Source of the DNA: an uncultured Aquimarina sp.
GTDB taxonomy: Bacteria; Bacteroidota; Bacteroidia; Flavobacteriales; Flavobacteriaceae
Assembly: GCA_937951135.1 (NCBI GenBank)
Contig: CALFCI010000124.1
Coordinates: forward strand, 1-54,432
Length of the DNA stretch: 54,432 nucleotides
Direction: 5' to 3'
Shown here: positions 9,099 through 17,594 of the stretch, in pieces
Numbering within the stretch: position 1 is the stretch's first letter
How the letters are laid out: each line of letters begins with the position of its first letter
Program-made: the position numbers and the translations under genes
The notes under the pieces: generated by a model
The model's input: only the letters and a program-made list of their open reading frames with translations
Told to the model about the DNA's origin: nothing
Databases searched by the model: none

Positions 9099-10511
9099 AT
9101 GATTCCCACCACACATCCAAAGACTATAAACGAACTCCCTTCCCCTAAAGGTCATTTTTTACTAGGCCACGCAACACAATTTAAAGCCTCTGAGAAACAT
9201 CTTGTTCTCGAACGTTGGATCAAAGAATGTGGGGAGCTATTTAAGATTAATTTTTTAGGCACAGTATTTATTGTATCTGCAAGCACTACATTTAATCAGC
9301 AGGTTTTAAAATTAAGACCTACTACATTTAGACGTTTGTCTAAAATGGACGAAATACTAAGTGAACTTGGGATTACTGGTGTTTTTAATGCGGAAAATGA
9401 TGCATGGAAGCGACAACGAAAAGTGACTTCTGAGGCCTTAAACCTTCAAAAGATAAAAGGATTTTATCCTATTATTATTACTAAAACTAAAAAAGTACTC
9501 CAAAAATATCGAGAATACGCTCAAAATGGGCAGGTCATGGCGGTTCAAAAAGAAGCGATGAAATTTACTATTGACATTACCACCGCTATTGCTTTTGGAT
9601 ATGAATTGGATACTATAAATAATAAAGAAGATGAATTTCAGAAGCATTTAGAGATTATCTTTCCAATGATAAGTACCCGTATCACCGCTCCTATACCTTT
9701 ATGGCGGTATCTCAAACAAAAAAAAGACAAACAACTCGATACTGCTATAATCTACATTGAAACCGTAATACATCAATTCATTGCTGATGCAAAACGCAAA
9801 ATCCAAGATACCCCAGAGCTTAAAGAAAACCCTTCTAATTTTTTAGAAGCTTTATTGGCGGATAAAGAAGGGAGCAATTTTAGTGATAAAGAGATTTATG
9901 GAAATATCTTTACCATGCTATTGGCTGGAGAAGATACTACGGCAAACTCAATTTCATGGGCACTATTTTATTTAGCTCAACATCCAGAAATGGTAACTAC
10001 TATACGAAAAGAAGCAATTGCTATCTATGAAGGTGAAGTTCCTGAAACCCCTCAAGCAGTATCACAATTGCACTACACTCATGCCGTTGCTCAAGAAGCT
10101 ATCCGTATGAAATCTACCGCGCCTCAACTCTATGTAGAAGCCAATGAAGATGTAACTATTGAAGGGTTATACATCCCAAAAGGCACAAAAATGATGATTC
10201 AAACTCGACATGCACAGTTACAGGAAAAACATTTCACAAATGCGGAACACTTCATTCCCGAAAGATGGATAAAAGGAGGGTGCCCTATGCATGCTAATCA
10301 CACCCCTAGTGCCATTAAAGCCTTTGGCGCAGGGCCTCGTTTTTGCCCCGGCATGAACTTAGCGATTCAAGAAATCGTGATTTTAGTTTCTGCTTTGTGT
10401 AAACAATTTGATATCGCATTGAATGTATCTCCCGAAGAAGTTGAGGAACAATTTGCGTTTACAATGTATCCTAAAAACTTAATGATCCAATTAAAAGAAG
10501 TTGAGGAATAA
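9099..10511 (+). CDS. cytochrome P450
   Basis: 470 aa from the ATG at 9099 (MIPTTHPKTINELPSPKGH, the usual proline-rich P450 start); an upstream in-frame ATG at 9021 would add 26 residues of no P450 character. Heme-thiolate monooxygenase. It shows the I-helix oxygen-activation motif AGEDTTANS, the K-helix ExxR in EAIRMK, and the heme-binding loop FGAGPRFCPG, with the axial Cys at codon 10344-10346 (residue 416 of the short form). There is no N-terminal membrane anchor, so it is a soluble type that needs separate redox partners, none of which are encoded here. Substrate unknown. Confidence 0.93.
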   Translation: MIPTTHPKTINELPSPKGHFLLGHATQFKASEKHLVLERWIKECGELFKINFLGTVFIVSASTTFNQQVLKLRPTTFRRLSKMDEILSELGITGVFNAENDAWKRQRKVTSEALNLQKIKGFYPIIITKTKKVLQKYREYAQNGQVMAVQKEAMKFTIDITTAIAFGYELDTINNKEDEFQKHLEIIFPMISTRITAPIPLWRYLKQKKDKQLDTAIIYIETVIHQFIADAKRKIQDTPELKENPSNFLEALLADKEGSNFSDKEIYGNIFTMLLAGEDTTANSISWALFYLAQHPEMVTTIRKEAIAIYEGEVPETPQAVSQLHYTHAVAQEAIRMKSTAPQLYVEANEDVTIEGLYIPKGTKMMIQTRHAQLQEKHFTNAEHFIPERWIKGGCPMHANHTPSAIKAFGAGPRFCPGMNLAIQEIVILVSALCKQFDIALNVSPEEVEEQFAFTMYPKNLMIQLKEVEE

Positions 10512-10948
10512 TTGAAAATGGTTGTTGGTTGATAGTTTGAGTTTGCCTGAATACGGTTGCCTTTTTCAGGTTAATATTTAATAGTTACTCACTAGTGTCC
10601 ACTTAAAAGAATATAGATCGCTTCGCTACAGGAATCAAGAGCCAAGACTTGTGCGTAAAAATATGATTATCAAATTATTAAAAAAACATCAACTACAGAT
10701 AAATGTACGTTACCCCTAAATGGAGTACAACTTTCTAATGAAATCAATTTAGAAGATAAAGACTGTTACGCTTTTAAAAGCAAGGGATGTGAGAGTGTTT
10801 TCTTTTTTTTAGTAGACACTAATGATAGGTTACTATAAATTCATCCTATCGAAACCCTAAAATCTCATTGTCTATATTCTATATTCTCTTCGCTATGTTC
10901 TTTTTTCTTTACCCTAACCCCATTAAACCAAGCTAAAAACAGATGAAC
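10512..10948. other. gene-free interval holding MITE-1 copy 1
   Basis: 437 bp between the P450 and the convergent reductase gene. It holds the 235-bp element at 10590-10824. The rest is AT-rich sequence in which I see no gene or convincing terminator. Confidence 0.6.
10590..10824. mobile_element. MITE-like element, family 1, copy 1
   Basis: 235 bp, about 90% or more identical to 36730-36960. The ends are imperfect inverted repeats: left CACTAGTGTCCACTTAAAAG; right end on the other strand CATTAGTGTCTACTAAAAAA. It is flanked by ATAGTTACT (10581-10589) and ATAGGTTACT (10825-10834), a 9-bp target duplication that has since gained one G. No intact coding sequence inside; frames are stopped in both copies. 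It should need a transposase encoded elsewhere. Confidence 0.8.
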
Positions 10949-11872
10949 TTATTGACGCGCCTTGGTCTCCATAGGCAATAAACAATTGTATACGAAACTA
11001 TGGGTTGGTGTAGGAATATTAAGTTGTTTGCCCGCTTTTACAATAAAGCCATTAAAATTTTCTAATTCTGATGGTCGCTCTGCCATCATATCACGCTGAG
11101 TAGATGACGTTGCATCAAAAGGCTGATTGGCAATAAAGTGCATAATACTTCCTACAATAGATTCTGGAAGTGCTACACCCTTAGCGATTCCTATCGTATA
11201 TATCTCTATTGCACTTTGTTCCAATAATTTTCGAATCTCAATACTTGCATACATTTCTCCTATCGCTGCTCTAGTCAATGCTCCTAAACCGCTAACCGTA
11301 GCAATAAACATAAATTTACTCCAAATAGCAACATGAATATCTGGAGGAATTGTTGCCGAAAAACCTGCATTTTGAAATACCTTTTGCACATTTTGAAGCC
11401 GTCCCGAAGGTTGATTATCCAAGGCTCCAAAAATAAGCTCTGGCGGATGCCCGAAATGAGAAATGACTCCCGGGGCTTCTATTTTACTGTAAATTTTACA
11501 CAAGCCCCCAACTATATTTTTTTCAGGAACAGCCGTTAATAATTGCTGAATATTATCCGCTCCATTTTGCAAGGGTATTACTATTGTTGTCTCTTGTAAG
11601 ATAGGCGCTATCCATTCTGCAACAGCAGCCACTTGCCATGATTTTGTACATACTAAAATCACATCAGCTAGCTCAACACCTTCTAGCGTATTTGTCGCCA
11701 AGTGCGGTTGAGTTGAAAAATCACCATCAATACTATGTACCTGTAGCCCGTTGTCCTGAATGGCTTGTAAATGTTTCCCTCTGGCAACCAACGTTACTTT
11801 CTCTCCAGCTAACGCTAATTTTCCTCCAAAATAACCTCCTACTCCGCCTACACCAATAATAACAATATGCAT
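10949..11872 (-). CDS. panE: 2-dehydropantoate 2-reductase (ketopantoate reductase) family protein
   Basis: 307 aa NADP-dependent reductase of the PanE/ApbA family; the true enzyme makes pantoate for CoA synthesis. The N-terminal Rossmann loop is IGVGGVGGYFGGKLA (residues 6-20), and the C-terminal helical domain has the conserved Lys186 in WSKFMFIATVSG. Oddity: the Asn that follows the catalytic Lys by four positions in classic PanE (KxxxN) is replaced by Ile here, so this could be a paralogue acting on another 2-keto acid. No other pantothenate gene is adjacent. Confidence 0.8.
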   Translation of the reverse strand: MHIVIIGVGGVGGYFGGKLALAGEKVTLVARGKHLQAIQDNGLQVHSIDGDFSTQPHLATNTLEGVELADVILVCTKSWQVAAVAEWIAPILQETTIVIPLQNGADNIQQLLTAVPEKNIVGGLCKIYSKIEAPGVISHFGHPPELIFGALDNQPSGRLQNVQKVFQNAGFSATIPPDIHVAIWSKFMFIATVSGLGALTRAAIGEMYASIEIRKLLEQSAIEIYTIGIAKGVALPESIVGSIMHFIANQPFDATSSTQRDMMAERPSELENFNGFIVKAGKQLNIPTPTHSFVYNCLLPMETKARQ

Positions 11873-11916
11873 AATTTTTATTTAGATACGTTTAGTTATA
11901 ACTTTACGAGATTCGA

Positions 11917-11955
11917 GTACAAAGTACAAAGTACAAAGTACAAAGTACAAAGTAC
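11917..11955. repeat. 7-bp tandem repeat (GTACAAA, five units)
   Basis: Five perfect GTACAAA units (11917-11951) end in a partial GTAC. A variable-number minisatellite-like tract upstream of ftsX. Confidence 0.9.
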
Positions 11956-11998
11956 TGAGTACTAAAACCTGAATACTTAATACTTTGTACTCAGTACT
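11951..11998. repeat. 12-bp inverted repeat at the end of the GTACAAA tract
   Basis: AGTACTGAGTAC (11951-11962) pairs with GTACTCAGTACT (11987-11998) across a 24-nt loop. It separates the divergent reductase and ftsX genes. It may be part of the same repeat rather than a regulatory site. Confidence 0.6.
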
Positions 11999-12068
11999 TA
12001 ATACTATTTCACATAAACCAAAGTTAATTAACTATTCTTTATTATTTTTACAATCAAACACACAATTT

Positions 12069-12947
12069 ATGAGTTCTTCTTTTGAAAAGTATCAAAAACG
12101 ACGATTAATCTCATCGTATTTTTCGGTGGTCATTAGTATTTCTCTTGTCCTTTTTTTACTGGGGTTATTGGGGCTATTAGTATTAAACACTAAGAAAGTA
12201 GCGGATCATTTTAAAGAAAAAATTGCGCTAACGATCTATCTTAAAGATACCGCAAAGGAAGTAGAAATTAAACAATTAGAGAAAAGCTTAGCCCTAGCAG
12301 ATTATACCAAGTCTACTACTTTTGTATCTAAAGAAGAAGCTGCAGAAGCCCACAGTAAAGATATTGGAGAAAATTTTATGGATTTCTTAGGATATAACCC
12401 TCTACAAAACTCCATTGACGTATATCTTAAAGCTGATTTTGTAGATGAAGTGCAATTAGCCGAAATCACCGAGACTGTTACTAAAAAAGATTTTGTAGAC
12501 GAAATTACATACGATCAGCCTTTAATTGCCTTATTAAATGACAACATTAAGCGGATTAGTTTTTGGGTATTATTGATCAGCGGGATTTTCACTTTCATCG
12601 CAGTATTATTGATCAATAGCTCCATTCGTTTATCCGTCTATTCTAGACGATTCATCATCAAAACCATGCAAATGGTGGGTGCTACTAAACGATTTATACG
12701 CAGACCTTTTATATGGAAAAGTGTTCGATTAGGTGTCGTTGGAGCCTTAGTCGCATTGTGTGGAGTGGCCGTTGTGTTATACCACCTTAATAAAACATTT
12801 CCAGAATTAGCATTGCTACACGATCAAGTTCTATTGATAGGGTTATTTGTTGGTGTTTTTGTTCTTGGCATTGTGATCACTTGGATTAGCACCTTTTTTG
12901 CAACACAACGCTTCCTTAATTTAAGGACAGACGAACTCTATTATTAA
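12069..12947 (+). CDS. ftsX: cell division protein FtsX
   Basis: 292 aa from the ATG at 12069 (MSSSFEKYQKRRLISSYFSV); longer in-frame starts run back into repeat sequence. Permease-like partner of the FtsE ATPase, controlling cell-wall hydrolases at the division site. It has the family layout: a first membrane helix (~18-42), a ~150-residue extracytoplasmic domain, then three helices (~165-190, ~220-245, ~260-285) with the conserved RLSVYSRRFIIKTMQMVGAT loop. ftsE is not next to it. First gene of a co-directional run to 15934. Confidence 0.93.
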   Translation: MSSSFEKYQKRRLISSYFSVVISISLVLFLLGLLGLLVLNTKKVADHFKEKIALTIYLKDTAKEVEIKQLEKSLALADYTKSTTFVSKEEAAEAHSKDIGENFMDFLGYNPLQNSIDVYLKADFVDEVQLAEITETVTKKDFVDEITYDQPLIALLNDNIKRISFWVLLISGIFTFIAVLLINSSIRLSVYSRRFIIKTMQMVGATKRFIRRPFIWKSVRLGVVGALVALCGVAVVLYHLNKTFPELALLHDQVLLIGLFVGVFVLGIVITWISTFFATQRFLNLRTDELYY

Positions 12948-12961
12948 GAATATTAGGGTTT

Positions 12962-13357
12962 ATGAAAAAACTAGGTAGAGTCTATTTTTTTAGCATCGCA
13001 CTGCTATTTATTCCATTTTTGTGGGTGGTCATACAAACTTTTAAACCGGTGCGCAATGTACAACCCGACGATGTGATGAAAATTGAAGGCATCGTTACCG
13101 AGGTAACCCAAGGTCCGGGTTTTGATATTGTGATCAAAATAAAAGGAGATTCACATTATTATTACATCAATAGAGGACTACAACAATCCTTAAATTTAAG
13201 CGACCTACGAAATAAAATCCTAAATAAGAACGTTACTATATTTGGCATTGAACGGTGGACCTTATTCACACAAGATGGTAATATGGGACATATTGCAAAA
13301 CTAATTTGCCACAACGAAGTACTCTATACTGAAATTAAAAAAAATACAGATGAATAA
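12962..13357 (+). CDS. hypothetical single-pass membrane protein
   Basis: 131 aa. One membrane segment at residues ~8-27 with a basic N-terminus, then a soluble domain that looks like a small beta barrel (MKIEGIVTEVTQGPGFDIVIK, FGIERWTLF). Unrecognised. It starts 14 bp after ftsX and overlaps the next gene by 8 bp, so it is likely co-translated with both. Confidence 0.75.
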   Translation: MKKLGRVYFFSIALLFIPFLWVVIQTFKPVRNVQPDDVMKIEGIVTEVTQGPGFDIVIKIKGDSHYYYINRGLQQSLNLSDLRNKILNKNVTIFGIERWTLFTQDGNMGHIAKLICHNEVLYTEIKKNTDE

Positions 13358-13607
13358 AGAATCAAATACTATCACACCAAAACCAGATTTTGTATTTCGA
13401 AAAGAAAACTATGTCATGATGGCAATAGGACTTGGAGTAATTGCTTTAGGGTTTATATTAATGTCCGGTGGAGGCAGTAATGATCCCGAAGTATTTAATC
13501 CTGCTATCTATAGTTTTAGACGTATTCGATTGGCGCCTACAGTAGTATTGATTGGTTTTGGAATAGAGGTTTATGCAATATTAATGACCCCTAAAAAGAA
13601 AAGCTAA
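13350..13607 (+). CDS. DUF3098 family membrane protein
   Basis: 85 aa. Two membrane segments (~24-40 and ~62-78) separated by FNPAIYSFRRIRLAPTVVL, the recognisable DUF3098 core. This small protein sits between ftsX and uppP in many Bacteroidota. Its function is unknown; the conserved position suggests an envelope role. Confidence 0.88.
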   Translation: MNKESNTITPKPDFVFRKENYVMMAIGLGVIALGFILMSGGGSNDPEVFNPAIYSFRRIRLAPTVVLIGFGIEVYAILMTPKKKS

Positions 13608-13647
13608 ACTTGGATTCGTTCTATCCTTACTACACTACTTAAAATAC

Positions 13648-13655
13648 TATCTTTG
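13648..13655 (+). promoter_or_regulatory. candidate -7 element for uppP (TATCTTTG)
   Basis: TATCTTTG matches TAnnTTTG and lies 21 bp before the uppP ATG, in the only sizeable gap (69 bp) of the ftsX-truB run. The -33 site is weak. It suggests an internal promoter. Confidence 0.5.
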
Positions 13656-13676
13656 CCAAGATAAAAATTTCTTTCT

Positions 13677-14471
13677 ATGGAAACTATTGATGCTATTATT
13701 CTAGGGGTGATACAAGGACTAACCGAGTTTTTACCGGTTTCTTCTAGCGGACATTTAGAATTAGGAAAGGCCATTTTAGGAAACCAAAGTGTCCCTGAAG
13801 AGTCTTTATTATTCACTGTTATTCTACATTTCGCTACGGCATTAAGTACGATTGTCGTATTTAGAAAAGATATCATTGCTATTTTTAAAGGTCTTTTTCA
13901 ATTTAAAAACAACGAAGAAACTCAGTTTTCGTTAAAAATTATCATTTCTATGATTCCTGCCGTTATTGTGGGATTATTTTTTGAAGAACAATTAGAGCAA
14001 CTTTTTGGAGGCAACATAGTACTAGTTGGTGCAATGCTTATTGTTACCGCCATACTTTTATGGGGTGCAGATAAAGCCAAAAACACATTAAAACCTGTGA
14101 GTACATCCAATGCATTTATCATAGGTATTGCTCAAGCCATAGCGATGCTTCCTGGGATTTCTAGGAGTGGAGCAACGATATCTACATCAGTCCTCTTAGG
14201 GAATGACAAAACAAAGGCAGCACGCTTTTCATTTTTGATGGTGATTCCTTTAATTTTTGGAAAGATTGCGAAAGACATTCTTAGCGGAGACCTCTCTTTT
14301 ACAGCAGAAAGCAGTACTCCTTTACTATTAGGTTTTATTGCCGCTTTTGTATCAGGACTTTTCGCATGTACTTGGATGATTTCAATCGTGAAGAAGAGTA
14401 AATTATCTTATTTTGCCGTATATTGTGTTATCGTTGGTGTAATTGCCATCGGTTTTGGTTTGAAGAATTAG
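13677..14471 (+). CDS. uppP: undecaprenyl-diphosphate phosphatase
   Basis: 264 aa polytopic membrane enzyme (BacA/UppP) that dephosphorylates undecaprenyl pyrophosphate to regenerate the lipid carrier for peptidoglycan. The two active-site signatures are intact: LTEFLPVSSSGH (Glu17 and following) and LPGISRSGATIS (about residues 157-168). About eight hydrophobic segments, normal length. It ends 4 bp before truB. Confidence 0.96.
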   Translation: METIDAIILGVIQGLTEFLPVSSSGHLELGKAILGNQSVPEESLLFTVILHFATALSTIVVFRKDIIAIFKGLFQFKNNEETQFSLKIIISMIPAVIVGLFFEEQLEQLFGGNIVLVGAMLIVTAILLWGADKAKNTLKPVSTSNAFIIGIAQAIAMLPGISRSGATISTSVLLGNDKTKAARFSFLMVIPLIFGKIAKDILSGDLSFTAESSTPLLLGFIAAFVSGLFACTWMISIVKKSKLSYFAVYCVIVGVIAIGFGLKN

Positions 14472-14475
14472 CCCC

Positions 14476-15186
14476 ATGATAGTAACCGAACAAGCGTATA
14501 AAGACGGTCAGATTATTTTAATTGATAAACCTCTGGAGTGGACTTCTTTTCAGGTGGTGAATAAAATCCGTTGGCTCATTCGAAAGACATACGAGATCAA
14601 AAAAATTAAAGTCGGACATGCCGGCACTTTAGATCCTTTGGCAACAGGCTTATTACTGTTATGTACAGGAAAGTTTACGAAACGTATCGAAGAGTTCCAA
14701 GGACAAACCAAAGAGTATACAGGAACAATTACATTGGGTGCAACCACCCCCTCTTATGATCTTGAAACTGAAATTGACCACACTTTCCCTACCGATCATA
14801 TTACAGAAGAGCGCATTCACCAAACAACGGCACAATTTATTGGAGAAATCCAACAATATCCACCTGTGTTTTCAGCATTAAAGAAAGACGGAAAACGCTT
14901 GTATGAATATGCCCGTAAAGGTGAAGAAGTTACGATTCCCTCTAGAGCCATAACTATTAATTCTTTTGAAATTACAAGAATTCAATTGCCCGAAGTTGAT
15001 TTTAAAGTCGTTTGCGGAAAAGGAACGTATATTCGATCCTTGGCAGATGATTTTGGAAAAGCTTTGGACTGTGGAGCATACCTTAGTGCATTGCGAAGAA
15101 CAAAAATTGGTGATTTTGATGTGACTACAGCATTGACGGTTATCGATTTTGAAACCCAACTGCCCATAAAAAAAGATTTAGCATAA
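14476..15186 (+). CDS. truB: tRNA pseudouridine(55) synthase
   Basis: 236 aa. Makes pseudouridine at position 55 of the tRNA T loop. The catalytic Asp is Asp53 in VGHAGTLDPLATGLL; further TruB segments are YPPVFSALKKDGKRLYEYAR and GKGTYIRSLADDFG. It is shorter than E. coli TruB because the C-terminal PUA domain is missing, as is common in Bacteroidota. Probably translated with uppP (4-bp gap). Confidence 0.96.
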   Translation: MIVTEQAYKDGQIILIDKPLEWTSFQVVNKIRWLIRKTYEIKKIKVGHAGTLDPLATGLLLLCTGKFTKRIEEFQGQTKEYTGTITLGATTPSYDLETEIDHTFPTDHITEERIHQTTAQFIGEIQQYPPVFSALKKDGKRLYEYARKGEEVTIPSRAITINSFEITRIQLPEVDFKVVCGKGTYIRSLADDFGKALDCGAYLSALRRTKIGDFDVTTALTVIDFETQLPIKKDLA

Positions 15187-15220
15187 AATATAATAGCAAT
15201 AAAAAAGTTAATACTACTAT

Positions 15221-15934
15221 ATGAATTTTATAGAAAGATACAAAGCGTTTATCATCACTTCCTTGTTAATGGGGATTGTAGTCTTAAGCCTCTATAACAT
15301 TACTATGGTACAGCAACAACAGGGCTACAGTGAAATGCTCATAGAAATTCCAGCTGACCTTCTTGAAGAAGAGGAGGAAGCCGAAGAACAAGAAGAAGAC
15401 CCTACGCTACAAAAACAGCGAGATCTTATTGCTGCACGGCGTACACATGATGCCTTTAATGAAGATTTTGAAGACCCTGAGGATGATACGGCTTTCGAAG
15501 AACGATTAAAAGCGTTAATGGGTGCTACTGAAACCGCAGCCGATGGCACAGAAAGAAGTTCGGAATCAAAAGACACCGAAGAGAATGAAACGGATGGCAA
15601 AGAAGAAAAAAGCACGAAACAGAGTACACCGCTAAAGGATACCGAATCTAATAATCGAAATGCCTCTTTAAGTTATCGACTTAAAGATCGTAAAGCATTA
15701 GAATTACCAAATCCTATATATACCTGCCAACGCAGTGGTAAAGTAGTGGTAAAAATTGAAGTCAATGAAAATGGGTATGTGGTGGGTACCGAGATTAATA
15801 AAAAAGCGTCTACTACCCGTAATGAGTGCCTTTTTGACAATGCTATTGAATATGCTCGTAGTGCTTTATTTGCTAGATCAGAACGCAAACAACAATTAGG
15901 AACAATCACCTATTTCTTTAATTATGCAGATTGA
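15221..15934 (+). CDS. TonB-like membrane-anchored protein
   Basis: 237 aa. A single membrane anchor (residues ~8-28), then a very acidic linker (Glu/Asp-rich, residues ~45-150), then a C-terminal domain with GKVVVKIEVNENGYVVG, which resembles the TonB/TolA C-terminal fold. Probably periplasmic, tethered to the inner membrane. The acidic rather than Pro-rich linker is unusual for a TonB that energises receptors, so its partner is unclear. It closes the ftsX run; its stop codon lies at the edge of the terminator arm. Confidence 0.75.
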   Translation: MNFIERYKAFIITSLLMGIVVLSLYNITMVQQQQGYSEMLIEIPADLLEEEEEAEEQEEDPTLQKQRDLIAARRTHDAFNEDFEDPEDDTAFEERLKALMGATETAADGTERSSESKDTEENETDGKEEKSTKQSTPLKDTESNNRNASLSYRLKDRKALELPNPIYTCQRSGKVVVKIEVNENGYVVGTEINKKASTTRNECLFDNAIEYARSALFARSERKQQLGTITYFFNYAD

Positions 15935-15998
15935 TACTTCATATACTAAAAAAGCAACTTTCTTTTCAGAAAGTTGCTTTTTTAGTATATGAAGTATC
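15933..15998. terminator. strong bidirectional terminator with 31-bp perfect arms
   Basis: Arms 15933-15963 and 15968-15998 are perfect inverted repeats around a 4-nt loop. The core is AAAAAAGCAACTTTCT and its complement. It lies between convergent genes and begins inside the stop codon of the upstream gene. The arms are longer than termination needs. Confidence 0.9.
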
Positions 15999-16004
15999 GC
16001 AATT

Positions 16005-17312
16005 TTATAAATGATCATCAATGTAGTGATCTGGAGGAACACTTCCAGAAGTTGAACACAGTACCCCATCGTCTACTTTTATCACAAAAGAGTCAAAAGC
16101 ATGTGAAGGACCTAAATCACATATCGCTTGAGGAACATTTTGTAACGGGTTATTGGTTGCGGATAAATGTTCAAGATAAGTGAATTTACTTATACTATAA
16201 GGTAATGATGTTAATTGATTCGAATCCAAACGTAAATATAGTATTGAAGTTAAGTTCCTTATACTGTATGGCAGTTCAGTTAACGCATTATTTGAAAGGT
16301 CTAAATCATATAATCTAAGGTTTTCAATTTCTTTAGGCACCTTAGTTATTGAAGTATTAGTTACCCTTAAAATACCAATAGTTGAGATCTGAAATATCTC
16401 TTGAGGAATTGTTGTTATAAAATTTCCCGAAATGGATAGCTTCTGTATTTTATTAGTTTCTATATAATCAAAATCATCTTTAGTATTTATTCCGTTCCAA
16501 TCTTTTGGATCACGAGTGATATCCCAACCTTGGTTTTCTAGTTGAGGATATTTGGATAATATTTTGAGCAATAACTGCGCTTGTTCTTTATCTAAGGCCG
16601 TAATAGGATTCCCTGTACTTAATATATTTTGAGAAGGAAGATTTGTGAGTTCTTCTAGTGCTATAGGTAGTATGTGAAATTCATTATTTTCAAGGTTAAT
16701 CCATCTTAGGTTCTTTAAATTTTTAACTTCTCCTGGTAGCGTATATAATTGATTATTCCGAAGTGAAAGCCCTTTAAGTTTTTTAAGCTTTCCTATAGTT
16801 GACGGTATCGATTGTAGGTTATTACTATACAGCAATAGTTTTTCTAATCTTGTTAAACTCTCAATTTCTTCTGGGATTTCCGTTAATTGATTCTGTCCAA
16901 GATTTAATATTTCAAGTTCCGTAAGTGCTCCAATTTCTATAGGTAAAGTAGTTAATGAACTATTGTTAATGGTTAACGTTTTTAGGTATTTAAGTCCTTC
17001 TATTTCCTTGGGCAATGTAACTAATGCACTTGTAGAGATTTCCAAAGCTCGTACTACATTACTAATCGAAGTAACGCCTGGCCATGTCTTTGGATCAATC
17101 TTAGCATCCCATCCGATTTCCTTTAATTCAGGATTTACAGCTAGTATCGCTAGTAAGGCTTGACTTTGATTCACTGTTGTTACAGATAAACTGGCTTGTG
17201 CTTCAATTTCATTTGTTGTAATTTCTGCTTCGTCGTTCTGACAAGAAGTAACTAAAGTAAATGCAAAACTTAGCACCAATGCAGATAATGGTAATATTTT
17301 TAGATTTTTCAT
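16005..17312 (-). CDS. leucine-rich-repeat lipoprotein
   Basis: 435 aa from the ATG at 17312 (MKNLKILPLSALVLSFAFTL); an upstream in-frame start lacks signal character. Lipobox LVTSC with Cys24, so a lipoprotein, probably surface-exposed. Two LRR blocks of ~23-residue bacterial repeats (LxxLxxLxLxxNxLxxLP). Each block is preceded by the same non-LRR module: ILAVNPELKEIGWDAKIDP (~56-74) and ILSKYPQLENQGWDITRDP (~251-269), both followed by a KxWxGI/V segment. This shows internal duplication. A binding or adhesion role is inferred only from LRR chemistry. Confidence 0.88.
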   Translation of the reverse strand: MKNLKILPLSALVLSFAFTLVTSCQNDEAEITTNEIEAQASLSVTTVNQSQALLAILAVNPELKEIGWDAKIDPKTWPGVTSISNVVRALEISTSALVTLPKEIEGLKYLKTLTINNSSLTTLPIEIGALTELEILNLGQNQLTEIPEEIESLTRLEKLLLYSNNLQSIPSTIGKLKKLKGLSLRNNQLYTLPGEVKNLKNLRWINLENNEFHILPIALEELTNLPSQNILSTGNPITALDKEQAQLLLKILSKYPQLENQGWDITRDPKDWNGINTKDDFDYIETNKIQKLSISGNFITTIPQEIFQISTIGILRVTNTSITKVPKEIENLRLYDLDLSNNALTELPYSIRNLTSILYLRLDSNQLTSLPYSISKFTYLEHLSATNNPLQNVPQAICDLGPSHAFDSFVIKVDDGVLCSTSGSVPPDHYIDDHL

Positions 17313-17513
17313 TTTTAAATTATAAGAGTTTAAATTGTAAATCACTAATGATCATTATTAGTGCATCCTCAAAAGTAGATCACGAATAAACAAAATGAAA
17401 ATGAAATGAGTGAATGGTGGATTTCAACTAGTAAATGGTAAAAAACATACTATAAATATCCTTTATAGTTATATACATATCAATTGAAAAGAGATTACAA
17501 GTACTAAAAACAA

Positions 17514-17549
17514 AACTCCAAGTATTGCTATTTCACAATTCTTGGAGTT
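17514..17549 (-). terminator. candidate terminator for the thioredoxin-like gene
   Basis: AACTCCAAG (17514-17522) pairs with CTTGGAGTT (17541-17549). On the minus strand the stem is followed by TTGTTTTT. It lies ~45 bp past the stop of the minus-strand gene. Confidence 0.6.
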
Positions 17550-17594
17550 AAAAAATAGTTACACATTTATGTTCTCTAATTTCGTTTCGTGTTT

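Noticed and set aside
10663..10720. Possible small coding frame inside MITE-1
   Set aside because: The frame stops after about 18 codons in copy 1, and copy 2 has no ATG there; indels and stops in both copies indicate non-coding sequence.
11917..11955. GTACAAA array as a CRISPR
   Set aside because: Units are 7 bp with no spacers; it is a simple tandem repeat and no cas gene is present.
15325..15615. Serine-rich antisense frame opposite the TonB-like gene
   Set aside because: Its Ser/Cys richness is the complement of the Glu/Asp-rich linker (GAA/GAC codons) of the plus-strand gene.
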